The notes: generated from the sequence alone by a model not told the origin. DNA of 23,107 nt from Pavlovales sp. CCMP2436 (GCA_026770615.1 MU631314.1:264410-287516), one strand, 5' to 3'. Positions 1 through 8,025 are shown, counted from the first letter of the stretch. Program-made: numbers and translations.

Positions 1-25
1 CCCTCCCTCCCCCTGCTGTGCGCAG

Positions 26-127
26 GACCTCGCGATGTACGATCTGGCATTGGACCAGCCAGCGGAGGTGCGGACCATGAGCGTGTGCGACGAGCTAAGG
101 CACATCTCGCATGTGCTGTCCGACAAG
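26..127 (+). CDS. P4-type ATPase (phospholipid flippase), internal exon, partial gene
   Basis: This is a 34-codon exon bounded by a pyrimidine-rich tract plus GCAG (to base 25) and a GTGACC donor at 128. The translation runs from DLAMYDLALDQPAEVRT to an end in HVLSDK. The pattern D-x-x-M-Y, then P-A-x-x-R-T, then a short helix leading to S-D-K matches P4-ATPases just before the DKTGTLT phosphorylation motif. These enzymes flip aminophospholipids between bilayer leaflets, and the Asp of SDK (bases 122-124) would be the residue phosphorylated by ATP. The intron falls in phase 0 between K and the following T-G-T-L-T. The exon after the intron, near 3387, begins with T-L-T-S-N, supporting the call. 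Family assignment is by motif reading. The 5' part of the gene lies outside the window. Confidence 0.82.
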
Positions 128-225
128 GTGACCCTATTTTTTTTGATTTTTTTAAATGATGTGACTGGCTGCTAGTGCTTCTCCTCTCACACCGCATATT
201 GCACAGCTTTGTGTAATATATTACC

Positions 226-250
226 GATAGGGATCCAAGCTGGCGTCGTA
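226..250 (-). repeat. Dispersed terminal motif, copy 1
   Basis: GATAGGGATCCAAGCTGGC followed by GTCG is the reverse complement of the motif CAGCTTGAATCCCTATCA, with one substitution. Other copies are at 3344-3364, 17963-17981, 22325-22349 and 22468-22490. In the last two it forms the inside of a 38-bp perfect inverted repeat, so it is probably a transposon terminus. Confidence 0.65.
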
Positions 251-328
251 ATATGTATTAATAACAATGTAAAATTGCGTCTCCTCCTACATTGCATATC
301 GCACAACTTGTCCTCGAGTGCTATACAT

Positions 329-490
329 CAGGGTGTCGCGGGCAATAAGCAACCATCACGTTAAGAAACTGAGCCTCGTTTTATTTTGCCCTCCAATAGT
401 AATGCAATTTTTAATCATTTTGCTATATATGTTGATAAGAAACTGAGCCTCAGTCTCAAAAGCGCCGTTCTTATTGCCCGCGATCCCTAG
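329..490. mobile_element. MITE, family CAGGGGATCGCGGG, copy 1 (diverged)
   Basis: The ends are CAGGGTGTCGCGGGCAATAA and, inverted, TTATTGCCCGCGATCCCTAG. Inside are subterminal GAAACTGAGCCTCG blocks in opposite orientations around a short AT-rich centre. At about 162 bp it has the same plan as copies at 7861-8025 and 10809-10975. There is no transposase, so it is non-autonomous. The outer bases are mutated and no clear target duplication remains, suggesting the oldest of the three. Confidence 0.82.
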
Positions 491-579
491 AGGTACGTAA
501 TGTGTGGCTTGCTGTGCGCCCACCTGACTCATTCGATCCCTGTGCTGCGATCTCTGTGCTGCGATCTCTGTACTGTGTG

Positions 580-740
580 TCCCGCGTGTGACAGACGGGC
601 ACTGGCCCCCGTCGGTCATCTCTCTCTCTCTCTCCCCCCGCCCCCCCCATGCGTGATAGAAATAGACGGGCACTGACCCCCCTAATCTTCCCCTCCCTGT
701 GAGTGTGTGACAGACGGGCACGCTCACTTCCAACTACATT
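580..740 (+). repeat. Cluster of duplicated exon-start/acceptor sequences
   Basis: Three copies of AGACGGGCAC lie at 593-602, 664-673 and 712-721, two of them preceded by GTGTGACAG or GTGTGTGACAG. The last (714-734) continues with codons for T-G-T-L-T-S-N, the expected start of the P4-ATPase exon after SDK, then turns into AT-rich sequence with a stop shortly after. A (CT)n tract and a C-run separate the copies. They look like tandem or retro-copied pieces of the true exon start near 3387. Confidence 0.65.
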
Positions 741-925
741 TATATTTATATGTATACTAGCGATCCAGTTACAAGTGTAAACACCCCGTTTGGGTCTTGC
801 GTGCAAACCCCGGAAGTGTAGACATCCCGATCAGGTCTTGCGTACACACCTCGGTATTTCGTGATTCATGGAGGAGGTAATTTTAAACAGCCTCTGATGA
901 GGCCTGAGCCTGGAAAGGGGGCAGT

Positions 926-1626
926 GGAATATGCCTAATATAACTACTCCTCGGTTGTACGATGCATTAATAGTAATGTATTGCTGCTGATACATGCCAT
1001 AATAACACACAAAAATTGTGTACGCAGCAGATTCTGAGCGTGCTTTTAACCTTTGAACGGAATAAAATAGGCTTCTGGCAGGGGCCAGACCGCACCCCTG
1101 GCCTGCGGCGCTTATATTCTTTTGTGTAGATAGCAGATTCTGAACGTACGTACGTGTAACCCTTGAACGGAATAAAATAGCCTCTGGCGGGGGCCAGCCC
1201 CCGCACCCCCGGCCTGCGGCGCCGCTTAAAAAAAAATGGTGTAGGCAGCATATTCTGAACGTACGTGCAACCCATTAACGGAGTAAAATATAGCCTCTGG
1301 CGGGTGCCAGCCCCCGCACCCCTGGCCTGCGGCGCTTAAATTCTTTTGTGTAGACAGCAGATTATGAACGTACGTGTGACCCATTAACGAAATGCAATAG
1401 CCTCTGGCAGGGGCCAGCCCCCGCACCCCCGGCCTGCGGCGCCGCTTAAATTCTTTTGTGTAGGCAGCAGATTCTGAACGTACGTGCAACCCATGAACGG
1501 AATAAAATACTCTTTGGCGGGGGCCAGCCCCCGCACCCCTTTTTGTGTAGGCAGCAAATTCTGAACGTACGTGTAACCCATTAACGGAATAAAATGCCGA
1601 ATATAACTACTCCCCGGTTGTACGAT
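926..1626. repeat. Tandem array of ~110-bp units with GC hairpins
   Basis: Units recur at about 1051, 1161, 1271, 1381, 1491 and 1581, so the periods are 110, 110, 110, 110 and a shortened ~90. Each has AACGGAATAAAATAG, then a palindrome GCGGGGGC-CA-GCCCCCGC in good copies, a GGCCTGCGGCG block, TTCTTTTGTGTAG and GAACGTACGTG. The array is bracketed by the same sequence, AATATAACTACTCC plus CGGTTGTACGATGC, near 932-965 and 1595-1627. Short minus-strand frames across it are by-products of the repeat. I see no gene here. Confidence 0.9.
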
Positions 1627-1705
1627 GCTCCTCGTCGAGCGAGGGAAGGCGACGCACATGGTTGCTACTGCAGAAAGCAAGTCCTGGACGATGGGGTTGA
1701 CCGAC

Positions 1706-2359
1706 TTAGGCTCCTTCTGAAGGTTGCGGGGCAGCTCGGCCGCGCGATGGTACGCCGCAGCAACGCCGCGGCTCAGCGACGCGGTGCAGCCAGTGACAGT
1801 TGACCGAGACGGACGGCGACCTCGCGCTCAGCGCTCGTAGATCTGCGCGAATCTGGGCGTCTCTCCCAACTCGACGTGCAAGCCCTTGCGTTGTGAGCAG
1901 CTGCCCGAGCCTCGCCGCATCCCGCTTTGCGAGCCTCGCCGCAGCATGCTGCGCCAGATCTAGGTCGACGCGGCTGGGTGCATCGCGCCAACAAGCCTTC
2001 ACCTGCTGAACGAGTTCCGGGCTGAGCGCAAAGAGCGAGGACTGCTCGACATCGTGGATGGCGCGTCCACGCCTCGTGCGGGCCCGCTTGGTGAGGATTA
2101 TGACGCGCGCGAGGAGAGAGCGGACCGTGCGGCCATCCGGGCATGCGAAGCCAGCGCGGCCATCCGGGCATGCGTGGCCAGCCGCGGGGTCGGCAGCGTG
2201 GACGCGCCTCCAACCCACGAGCATGCGCGCCCACTTGACGAGGAGCAAGCCGCGCGCGAGAAGCGCGCGGCTTATGTAGTCCAGACTCACGCGGCCCACC
2301 GTGCGCTGAGCCCCGACGACGAGCGCGAGGACGAGAATCACCAGCATGCGTACGTCCAT
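1706..2359 (-). CDS. Hypothetical protein with signal-like N-terminus (uncertain)
   Basis: An open frame of 217 codons starts at a true ATG (2359-2357). The N-terminus MDVRMLVILVLALVVGA is a hydrophobic run that could be a signal peptide or anchor. The rest is rich in Arg, Ala and Leu, with a helical Arg/Asp/Gln-rich second half. I recognise no domain. In GC-rich DNA long chance frames are common, and overlapping frames on the + strand are also open, so this may be spurious. It would lie antisense inside the P4-ATPase intron. Confidence 0.3.
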   Translation of the reverse strand: MDVRMLVILVLALVVGAQRTVGRVSLDYISRALLARGLLLVKWARMLVGWRRVHAADPAAGHACPDGRAGFACPDGRTVRSLLARVIILTKRARTRRGRAIHDVEQSSLFALSPELVQQVKACWRDAPSRVDLDLAQHAAARLAKRDAARLGQLLTTQGLARRVGRDAQIRADLRALSARSPSVSVNCHWLHRVAEPRRCCGVPSRGRAAPQPSEGA

Positions 2360-2470
2360 CCTGGCTACCCGTTCAAATCTGCTCGTCCGCGCTCGTCCGC
2401 CGTCGTCCGCCGCGGCACGCGCTCAATTTAAAAAAGCGCCACGCTATTTAGTATTTAGAGAGAGGATTTG

Positions 2471-2510
2471 TGCGACAGACGGACACGCTCACTTCCAACC
2501 ACATTTACAT
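2471..2510 (+). repeat. Further copy of the P4-ATPase exon-start sequence
   Basis: TGCGACAG followed by ACGGACACGCTCACTTCC (exon-like bases from 2479) repeats the acceptor and the codons for T-x-T-L-T-S-N, with Gly changed to Asp. It continues as CCACATTTACATATTTATA, like the copy at 714 and unlike the coding continuation at 3387. It is therefore a decayed duplicate rather than a functional exon. Confidence 0.65.
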
Positions 2511-2529
2511 ATTTATATTAGTACATATA

Positions 2530-3240
2530 CGTGGACAAGCAACCATGAGTCGATCTTCCGCCATGACCCGATCGTGCAAACGCTTGCCAGCGCGATCGGC
2601 GGCTACGCCGTCGCAGAGGACTCCGCCTTCTTATCATCCGTTCTCCCGCCAGCAGCCATCGCAACCGCACAGGTGTAGGCAGTGCTGATCGGCCAGACGC
2701 ATAGACTCCGCGTCATCACGCCGGACGTCGTCGTGCGCGTCGACCCAGCGAGGGTTTGGCTGCAGCTAATAGAGGTTAAGACTATCGCATTCTGCCCAAG
2801 CTAGTACACTGACAATAATACTGCCCTCCCCCCCGGCGTCGCGCGCCGGGCAAAGCCCCTCGAGGCCGAGTATCTCAGGAAAGCTCGTGCCCAGGACAGG
2901 GTATTCAGCCTCGCGCTGCCCGCCCCCCTCATAAACGGCCCGAACGCCAGCATCGGCCCGATCGAGGCCAAGCTCAACACCGTCGATCTGCGGGATCGTC
3001 ATCGGCGCTTTTGGTGAGGTCAGCGCCGACACACACTCGCTCGTCAAAGAAATCGCGGCGCAGGGAGGCCGCAAGATGTACGCGCTGATGGGCGTTGGTC
3101 CGCGGGAGGCGGCCGCGCGCATCAAGAAGCAGCTCATCGACACGATCGATACGATCGCGGCACGCGGCCATGCGCAGCTGCTGCTCGCACGCTTGAGCCT
3201 GCCCAGCGTGGAAACACGACAAACAGCAACCAGCAGATCA
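2530..3240 (+). pseudogene. Decayed LINE 3' region with PD-(D/E)XK-type endonuclease
   Basis: Broken frames carry the same order of motifs as the better preserved LINE at 8906-10667. These are RHDPIVQTLA (near 2560), a PDVVVRVDP segment followed by IEVKTI (E-x-K at 2772-2780), a KPLEAEYLRKARAQD stretch, then after a frame change GAFGEVSADTHSLVKEIA (from about 3004) and RGHAQLLLARL. The matching pieces in the other copy are HDPVVRAVARFA, VEMKT, GGFGEQSRSLDNLLKN and RGHARLILARA. D...E-x-K is the signature of restriction-like endonuclease domains of non-LTR retrotransposons. In-frame stops (for example TAG at 2676) and at least one frameshift show it is dead. It is much more diverged than the other copies. 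Confidence 0.65.
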
Positions 3241-3343
3241 TCTCCCTGACCGCCCTTGCCCGGGCACACTACCAGAGATCCATCGGCACGCGCGGTGGCG
3301 CCCAAGCCAGTGCAGCCTCCTAAGGCACGCAGCAGGCAATGGG

Positions 3344-3364
3344 CGACAGCTTGAATCCCTATCA
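3344..3364 (+). repeat. Dispersed terminal motif, copy 2, next to a splice acceptor
   Basis: CGACAGCTTGAATCCCTATCA ends 22 bases before the acceptor AG at 3385-3386. The intervening sequence is AT-rich and ends TTTTTGTGACAG. A similar layout occurs beside the donor of intron 2 of the pseudouridine synthase gene. Confidence 0.65.
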
Positions 3365-3386
3365 TAAATATATATTTTTGTGACAG

Positions 3387-3600
3387 ACGGGCCGGCACGC
3401 TCACTTCCAACCACATGTGCCTGCGCCGGTTGACGGTGGGCGAAGTGCTCCTCGGCGAACCTCTCGAGCGGCTGGACCCGCTCGACCCCCTTTTGGCGAG
3501 CAAAGAAAGCTCGGCGCACTCGCTGATCTCCAGCGAGGAGGGGGGGGAGGGCGGGGCGGGTACGCCTCGGAGGCAGACGTGGCACCGCAAGTCCGACTAC
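3387..3600 (+). CDS. P4-type ATPase, exon after the phosphorylation site (apparently frameshifted)
   Basis: After the acceptor GTGACAG the frame containing TLTSNHMCLRRLTVGEVLLG (from 3397) fits the P4-ATPase sequence following D-K-T-G: T-L-T-x-N-x-M, then a Gly about 13 residues later. It continues through PLERLDPLDPLLASKE into a Ser/Glu/Gly-rich stretch with a stop near 3607; a donor may lie before that. Compared with the decoy copy at 714, four extra bases (within ACGGGCCGGCACG, 3387-3399) put this frame out of phase with the exon ending at 127. The gene is thus either broken here, spliced differently, or affected by a sequence error. No later P4-ATPase domains were found downstream. Confidence 0.55.
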
Positions 3601-3609
3601 TCAAAATAA

Positions 3610-3999
3610 TTGCTGTGAGTCCGAGCTGTTACGCCACAAATCTGAGCATTCGGTGGCGTAAGTCTTGGCCCGACTTCGCCGCCTCGCGCAGCGCGCAGCG
3701 GAGCCAGCAATGTTCTTCGCGGCTCTGGGGCCGCCCCAGCGCGACACCGCAGACGACGCGCCAGTGACCGCCACGGTGGATAGGGAGCTGCGCGTACCCG
3801 CGATCTTGCCTTCCTGGGTGCTGCTCTCTCCACGCGTGCCGCGCGTGAGAGAGCGCTCCCTCACGCTGCGCCGCGCCGCAGGCCCATGGCGGATGCGGGC
3901 ATATTCGGCGTCAGGCGGCGTCAGGCTTGTCAGTGGCGCTCATTATTTTCTACGCGCGGGAGCAGCGGGAGTCGCGCGCGAGGCGGCCGCGGGTCAGGC
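3610..3999. other. GC-rich stretch without a supported gene
   Basis: Open frames exist on both strands, but none shows a recognisable motif, convincing start or splice pattern. It may hold further exons of neighbouring decayed genes. Confidence 0.3.
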
Positions 4000-4512
4000 G
4001 TTCGCGTGGTGATGCACTGGCCTAAAGGTGTCCAGAGGGCTGCGTGCGCGCGCCGAGGCGCGGGCAGCGCGGGGGGCCCGCACATGCTGTCTGATCGGCC
4101 GACGATACGTGGGCCAAGCCCCTTGCGTGTTCACGAACTTGAAGGGCTTGCCGTGCGCAGATTGCCGTGCGTGCGAAAGGATGGGAACCCCATCCTTGGA
4201 GGCCGTCACGCTACTCTTCCGGTCCTCCTCCTCAACGACTTCCAGGTCGGGCACGTTGTCCTCATCCTGCTCCTTGCCCGTGCCGGAGAGCGACTCGGCG
4301 CCGCAATCAAGGATGGGGCCAAGATCGAGCCATGCCCCTTGTCGCTCTGGTCGATGCGCTCCTGCTCCGTGCCGGCGATCGAGGCGATCTTCTCGTCGCA
4401 GGTGGGCTTCACGCCGCCCTTCACAATGGTATTCATTGCCGTCAGTTGCAGGTCGCGCGCTGACGGCAGTCGAAAGGATGGCAGGGGCGGCAGGGATGCC
4501 TGGCATTCTCAA
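4000..4512 (-). pseudogene. Decayed coding sequence, unidentified
   Basis: Two minus-strand frames read like protein and overlap. One starts at an ATG at 4436 (MNTIVKGGVKPTCDEKIA then AGTEQERIDQSDKGHGS). The other continues lower down with EDNVPDLEVVEEEDRKSS and KPFKFVNTQGAWPTYRRP. A single frameshift near 4300-4330 would join them into one acidic product. I do not recognise the family. Open + strand frames over the same bases look like compositional shadows. The region may be an exon pair or a broken gene. Confidence 0.35.
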
Positions 4513-4519
4513 TTATAAT

Positions 4520-4930
4520 TCTCAATTCCCTCCTCATTTTTAAACTACAGTACGCCTTAAAGTTGGGGCAGAAGAAACTAAGTACGCCTTTCTGATTACC
4601 AAAAGTCTAAAAAAACACTAACTAATTCGGCAATCCTAACTAAGCACACTTACGTCAAGCCCGGAGCCCCGGCAGGGAGACTAGACTTGAAGTTGGGGCA
4701 GAAGATGGTCCTGGGTGGCGTACCGACGGCCTGGGGGGACGGCCGCCGCGACGGCGCCCGGCCCCTCCGCCGGCATCTGCCCCTCAGGGCGCAAGTACGA
4801 GAGTGAGCTGGAGACAGCCACGTCGCAAGGCGTGGTCGCGCCTCTTCAGGCGCAACGCCGCGTTGCAAAACGCGGAAGAGGGGCACTCGCAGAGATGCCA
4901 TCCGCCCGTCCCTCTTCACGGCGAGGGATA
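4520..4930. other. Intergenic stretch with a short direct repeat
   Basis: The block AAGTTGGGGCAGAAG occurs near 4560 and again near 4690. The rest is an AT-rich segment followed by GC-rich sequence. No gene is supported. Confidence 0.4.
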
Positions 4931-5068
4931 TTCAGCGGTGGGGACGGTATCCGTGTGATCTGCTAAGGTCCCTTGATCCGAGTGTTTCTCAACGCTTGGC
5001 AAGTTCACTTGGGTCCGGTAGAGACCTGTCAGGTGACGGACGTTAATCTAGATATTTACACACTCAGG
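4931..5068 (+). repeat. Dispersed ~130-bp repeat, left copy
   Basis: The segment beginning TTCAGCGGTGGGGACGG and including GGTATCCGTGTGATCTGC, AAGGTCCCTTGATCCGAG, CGCTTGG and CTAGATATTTACACACTC recurs on the minus strand at 7262-7388 with about 10-20 percent differences. The two inverted copies flank the ankyrin gene and part of the proline-rich ORF family. Confidence 0.75.
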
Positions 5069-5426
5069 TCGCGTGTCAGAAAGGACCCGGGTGTCAGCGT
5101 CTAAACGTCAATCTGTTGTGCTATCACAGATAGGCAGTATGAAAGCAGTGCAGGCTGCGTAGTTGGCTGAGAAGAGGGCCAATAAATGGGTCTACGTGCG
5201 TATTCCCGTGAACGATAATAATAAATCTGAACGCCATAACCAGCCAGGGGAGTACCATAACTGACGGGGCTATATATATTATTACTATTGCCATTTCATA
5301 ATATGGGGGGGGGGGTCGAGGTGGCATGCGCGACGCAGCACAGGCGGTGCCGGGGAGCGCGCAAGAGCGTGCACCTCGCTAACACGGCTGCATTGCGCGC
5401 GCTTCTCAGCTGTGCTCGGTAGCTAC
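5069..5426. other. Non-coding interval
   Basis: It contains GGGTGTCAGCGTCTAAACGT, which resembles 20058-20085, an AT-rich patch with CAGCCAGGGGAGTA (compare 17011-17024), and a G-run near 5305. I see no gene. Confidence 0.4.
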
Positions 5427-6419
5427 TCATGCGGCCAGCTGCGCAGCGCGCAAGTACTCCACTACCGCGGCACGCCCGTTGCTCAAAGCCACAGCAGAGC
5501 AGCAGTCAAAATCCCACGGGCAGCCGTGCTCGTGCGCGTACCGCAGCACCTCGAGGTTCCCTCCCGAAGCAGCACAGTAGCAGGTTTCGCTGTCCCACGG
5601 GCAGCCGTGCTCATGCGCATACCGCAGCACCTCGAGGCGCCCTCCCCAAGCAGCAAACGAGCAGGTCCAATTGTCCCACGGGCAGCCTTGTTCGTGCGCG
5701 TACCGCAGCACCTCGAGGTGCCCTCCCCGAGCAGCAAGCTGGCAGGTGCCCCTGTCCCACGGGCAGCCGTGCTCGTGTGCATACCGCAGCACCTCGAGGT
5801 GCCCTTCCAGAGCAGCATGCTGGCAGGTGACGCTGTCCCACGAGCAGCCGTGCTCGTGTGAGTACCGCAGCACCTCGACGTGGCCTCCCGAAGCAGCATG
5901 GTGGCTAGTGAAATTGTCCCACGGGCAGCCGCGGTTGCGGAGCCATACCAATGCATCCAGGTTCCCCCTCCAAGCAGCAGCAGCGCTAGCGTCCACGGCA
6001 AGTTTGCACTGCCGGTTGTCGACCAGCTCCGCGAGCACGCCCACGACGCCGACGAACGCGGCGAGGGAGAGCAGCGGGGTCGGCTCGTCCTCTGAGTCAT
6101 CGTCGTCGTCACTCTCCGCGCCCGAAGGCGTGGCCTCCGGCACGAACCCGGGCATGCGCTCAAAGGAGAACACCACGAGCGCATGCGTGCGGAGGAAGTC
6201 CACGCGGCACTTCTCCTGGGCCGGGCTCGAGTAGTTGCGGAAGGCCGTGCACGCGAGCCGGGCGCACAGAAGTTCGGCGTCGTCGAGGAACTTGAGGACG
6301 GCGTGGAGCAGGTCGCCGCCGAGGGAGCGGAGCAGCGGTGGGAGAACCGACTCGGCGCGCGCCAACAACCGTGTACTCGCGCGCCTGGGACGCTGCCCGC
6401 TCGAGCTCGCCTCGACCAT
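5427..6419 (-). CDS. F-box-like/ankyrin-type repeat protein
   Basis: An intact single-exon frame of 330 residues starts at ATG 6419-6417. Frames remain open upstream of that ATG, so an earlier start is possible. Residues 36-62 (DLLHAVLKFLDDAELLCARL, then ACTAFR) look like an F-box-type helical motif. Residues 102-112 are an Asp/Glu cluster. From about 144 to the end are six 27-residue repeats with GCPWD at 164, 191 (GCSWD), 218, 245, 272 and 299 followed by TCxxAAxGGHLEVLRYAHEH. This is the short ankyrin-like repeat frequent in algal genomes. The likely role is protein binding, possibly substrate recognition for an SCF ubiquitin ligase if the F-box is real; that is inference. The repeats are near-identical at DNA level (81-bp period). 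Confidence 0.9.
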   Translation of the reverse strand: MVEASSSGQRPRRASTRLLARAESVLPPLLRSLGGDLLHAVLKFLDDAELLCARLACTAFRNYSSPAQEKCRVDFLRTHALVVFSFERMPGFVPEATPSGAESDDDDDSEDEPTPLLSLAAFVGVVGVLAELVDNRQCKLAVDASAAAAWRGNLDALVWLRNRGCPWDNFTSHHAASGGHVEVLRYSHEHGCSWDSVTCQHAALEGHLEVLRYAHEHGCPWDRGTCQLAARGGHLEVLRYAHEQGCPWDNWTCSFAAWGGRLEVLRYAHEHGCPWDSETCYCAASGGNLEVLRYAHEHGCPWDFDCCSAVALSNGRAAVVEYLRAAQLAA

Positions 6420-6499
6420 CTCGCGCGAGTCTGAGCGCGGTGCAAGCGGGCTGCGAGTCAGCTCGGGGCCTGCCTGGGTGGCAGTTATTCGGCCCACTA

Positions 6500-6540
6500 A
6501 CTAACTCAGGTCGCGGTTTGGTTAGTTAGTTAGTTAGTAT
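6500..6540. repeat. (TTAG)n microsatellite
   Basis: GGTTAGTTAGTTAGTTAGTA lies about 100 bases upstream of the ankyrin gene start. A related TAACTAAC block occurs at 6496-6505, so the two could form a short inverted repeat. Confidence 0.7.
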
Positions 6541-6863
6541 GACCCTTCAACACACCCGCAAACGCCCTCGGCGTTGAGGGAAGTGGCGTTCATGATATCT
6601 GCAGTGGGAGGGGGCGCTCAGCCCCCCTGAGCAGCAATCAGCCTTGATGAAGATGGCTACACTGTGTGTGTGCTCGACTGGTAGCCACACGACGACGCAG
6701 CCCACGATGCACCGCATGTCAGTGAGTGATATGGGAGAGATGCAAGACCTTCGTTTGTTTGATGCACCTGAATGCGATCGGGCCCAAAGTTCCGCGAGCA
6801 GGCTGGACGACACGTTGTAGCAGCGTGACATCGGATTTCATCGGATCGAGCGCTGTGAGCATT

Positions 6864-7189
6864 GAATCCGGGATCTGTTGGCGGCTGGCGTCGATGGTTT
6901 CGGCGGTGGCGCAGGTGCTGCGCTCGCCTTGTCCTTCTTGCCGGTGCCCGCGGTTCTCGGCTTCACCTTGTGGCCGGAAAGCACGTGCGGCCTCTTCTGC
7001 GGCGCGTGCGAGTGGTGCTGCGAGTGCTGCTCTTGTCATGCCGCAAGTGCGACAGCGCAGATTGCTCTGCGCGGCGTTCCAGCACCAGATCGGTCAACGA
7101 GTAATCCGTTGACGGCGGATCGGGCCGTCGAGGTGGGTTGGAAGTGGCGCCTCCTTCCCCCCCATCTCGCTGTTCCGTAAAAATGCGGC
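6864..7189 (-). mobile_element. Dispersed proline/histidine-rich ORF family, copy 1 (decayed)
   Basis: Read on the minus strand, a frame gives RPDPPSTDYSLTDLVLERRA, then after one frame change QHHSHAPQKRPHVLSGHKVK followed by a Lys/Ala region and APAPPPKPSTP. The copy at 20346-20694 gives the same order of words: PPSTDSSLTDLVL, QHHSHAQQKEPNVLSGHKVK and APPPKQPTP. A third, partial copy at 17145-17245 gives APAPPPKQPKPPDASLIPGP. Conservation of protein words on one strand in three loci indicates a former coding sequence of a multicopy element, perhaps gag-like. The family is unidentified. Confidence 0.6.
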
Positions 7190-7199
7190 ACGCTCGCGG

Positions 7200-7388
7200 T
7201 TGTTTGGAGTGTGTAAGTTTCTAGTTAAACGTCCGTCCCCAAGGGGATCTTGCTGGATTTGGAGTGTTGAAATATCTAGAAATACTTCCGTCCCCCGGCA
7301 ACAGGTGTCCACCTGGCCCAAGCGGTGAGAAAACACTCGGATCATGGGACCTTAGCAGAGCACACGGATACCGTCTCCACCGCTGAGG
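7200..7388 (-). repeat. Dispersed ~130-bp repeat, right copy, plus tandem sub-repeat
   Basis: Bases 7262-7388 on the minus strand match 4931-5068. Next to it, GGGGACGGAAGTATTTCTAG then TTTCAACACTCC is followed by a second, related block GGGGACGGACGTTTAACTAG then CTTACACACTCC, so the end of the repeat has been duplicated in tandem. Confidence 0.7.
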
Positions 7389-7392
7389 CTGA

Positions 7393-7860
7393 TCAGACGC
7401 ACGACAATCGACGACTCTCTGACTGGCGCGTGCACTTGCGCGCGTAGCTCCTCGTCATGCTCTTGAAAGCGGCCACCAAACTCAGCTCGTCCTCCTTGGT
7501 GGTCTCGTCGACCCACGATGTATCTATCAGCTCGTCGTGCTCCACCCAGCCATCGTCGAGGTTTTCGTCGTCCTCCCCGAGGAAGACCATGAACTTACAG
7601 TGCGAGTTGTTGCTCGCAACGAACTTCGGCAGGTACAGTTTGTCCAGCAGCACCGCGCGCACGTTCCCGCGCTCTTTAAAAACCTCAAGGATTTGGTTCC
7701 GGTGTTCCTTCAACTTTCTCCAAGTAATTTCGGGGTATTTTGCGCTGAGGAATTTGGAATATGACGGCAGCCGCGGACCGACTGGCTTACGATGCACCAG
7801 CTCTCTGTAGAATTGCGTCTCCCCAGCGTCGACTGAGATCGTGATAATTAGGGGGAGGTA
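7393..7860 (-). CDS. Unidentified protein, interrupted upstream by a MITE
   Basis: The minus-strand frame is open from the stop near 7393 up to the MITE edge at 7860. It includes LIITISVDAGETQFYREL, then PSYSKFLSAKYPEITWRKLK (lysine-rich, predicted helical, faintly like half of an HMG/YABBY-type box), LLDKLYLPKFVASNNSHCKF and an acidic segment GEDDENLDDGWVEHDELID. I find no ATG before the MITE. Beyond the MITE the same phase continues at 8028 to an ATG at 8147, through PVPRPPLSRVY, when one TA is counted once. That upstream part overlaps the lipase-like ORF by 36 bases on the other strand. It looks like a real, recently interrupted gene of unknown function. Confidence 0.5.
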   Translation of the reverse strand, partial: YLPLIITISVDAGETQFYRELVHRKPVGPRLPSYSKFLSAKYPEITWRKLKEHRNQILEVFKERGNVRAVLLDKLYLPKFVASNNSHCKFMVFLGEDDENLDDGWVEHDELIDTSWVDETTKEDELSLVAAFKSMTRSYARKCTRQSESRRLSCV

Positions 7861-8025
7861 CAGGGGATCGCGGGCAATAAGAAACCGTCGTTTTTAGAAA
7901 CTGAGCCTCGTTTTTAGCCCTTCAATCGTAATTTTACCAAAAATTAATCATAGTTGTTATGTAATTTGCTAAGAAACTCAGCCTCAGCCTCAAAACTCCC
8001 CGTTCTTATTACCCGCGATCCCCTG
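7861..8025. mobile_element. MITE, family CAGGGGATCGCGGG, copy 2
   Basis: The 165-bp element has terminal inverted repeats CAGGGGATCGCGGGCAATAA and TTATTACCCGCGATCCCCTG. It is flanked on both sides by TA (7859-7860 and 8026-8027), consistent with a TA target duplication as in Tc1/mariner-related MITEs. Subterminal inverted GAAACTGAGCCTCG and CTCAGCCTCAGCCTC blocks face each other. There is no coding capacity. Confidence 0.88.

Larger units (their letters stand above)
128..3386 (+). other. Putative 3.26-kb repeat-filled intron of the P4-ATPase gene
   Basis: The interval starts with a GT donor at 128 and ends with GTGACAG at 3380-3386, immediately before the exon that resumes the phosphatase/kinase motif. 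It contains a terminal-repeat motif (226-250), a MITE (329-490), several copies of the acceptor plus first exon bases (from 595, 666, 714 and 2479), a 110-bp tandem array, a GC-rich minus-strand ORF and a decayed LINE endonuclease segment. Whether transcripts skip all of this is inference. The copy at 714 could act as an alternative acceptor and has an intact T-G-T-L-T-S-N reading. Confidence 0.5.

Noticed and set aside
356..806. Minus-strand frames of 125 and 111 codons with repeated SVPVCHT-like words
   Set aside because: They are antisense to the duplicated acceptor/exon-start repeats and to the MITE, and the words arise from the GTGTGACAGACGGGCAC repeat.
967..1680. Several minus-strand ORFs with TYVQNLLPTQK repeats
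   Set aside because: They are produced by the 110-bp tandem array; different units fall in different frames and starts are arbitrary.
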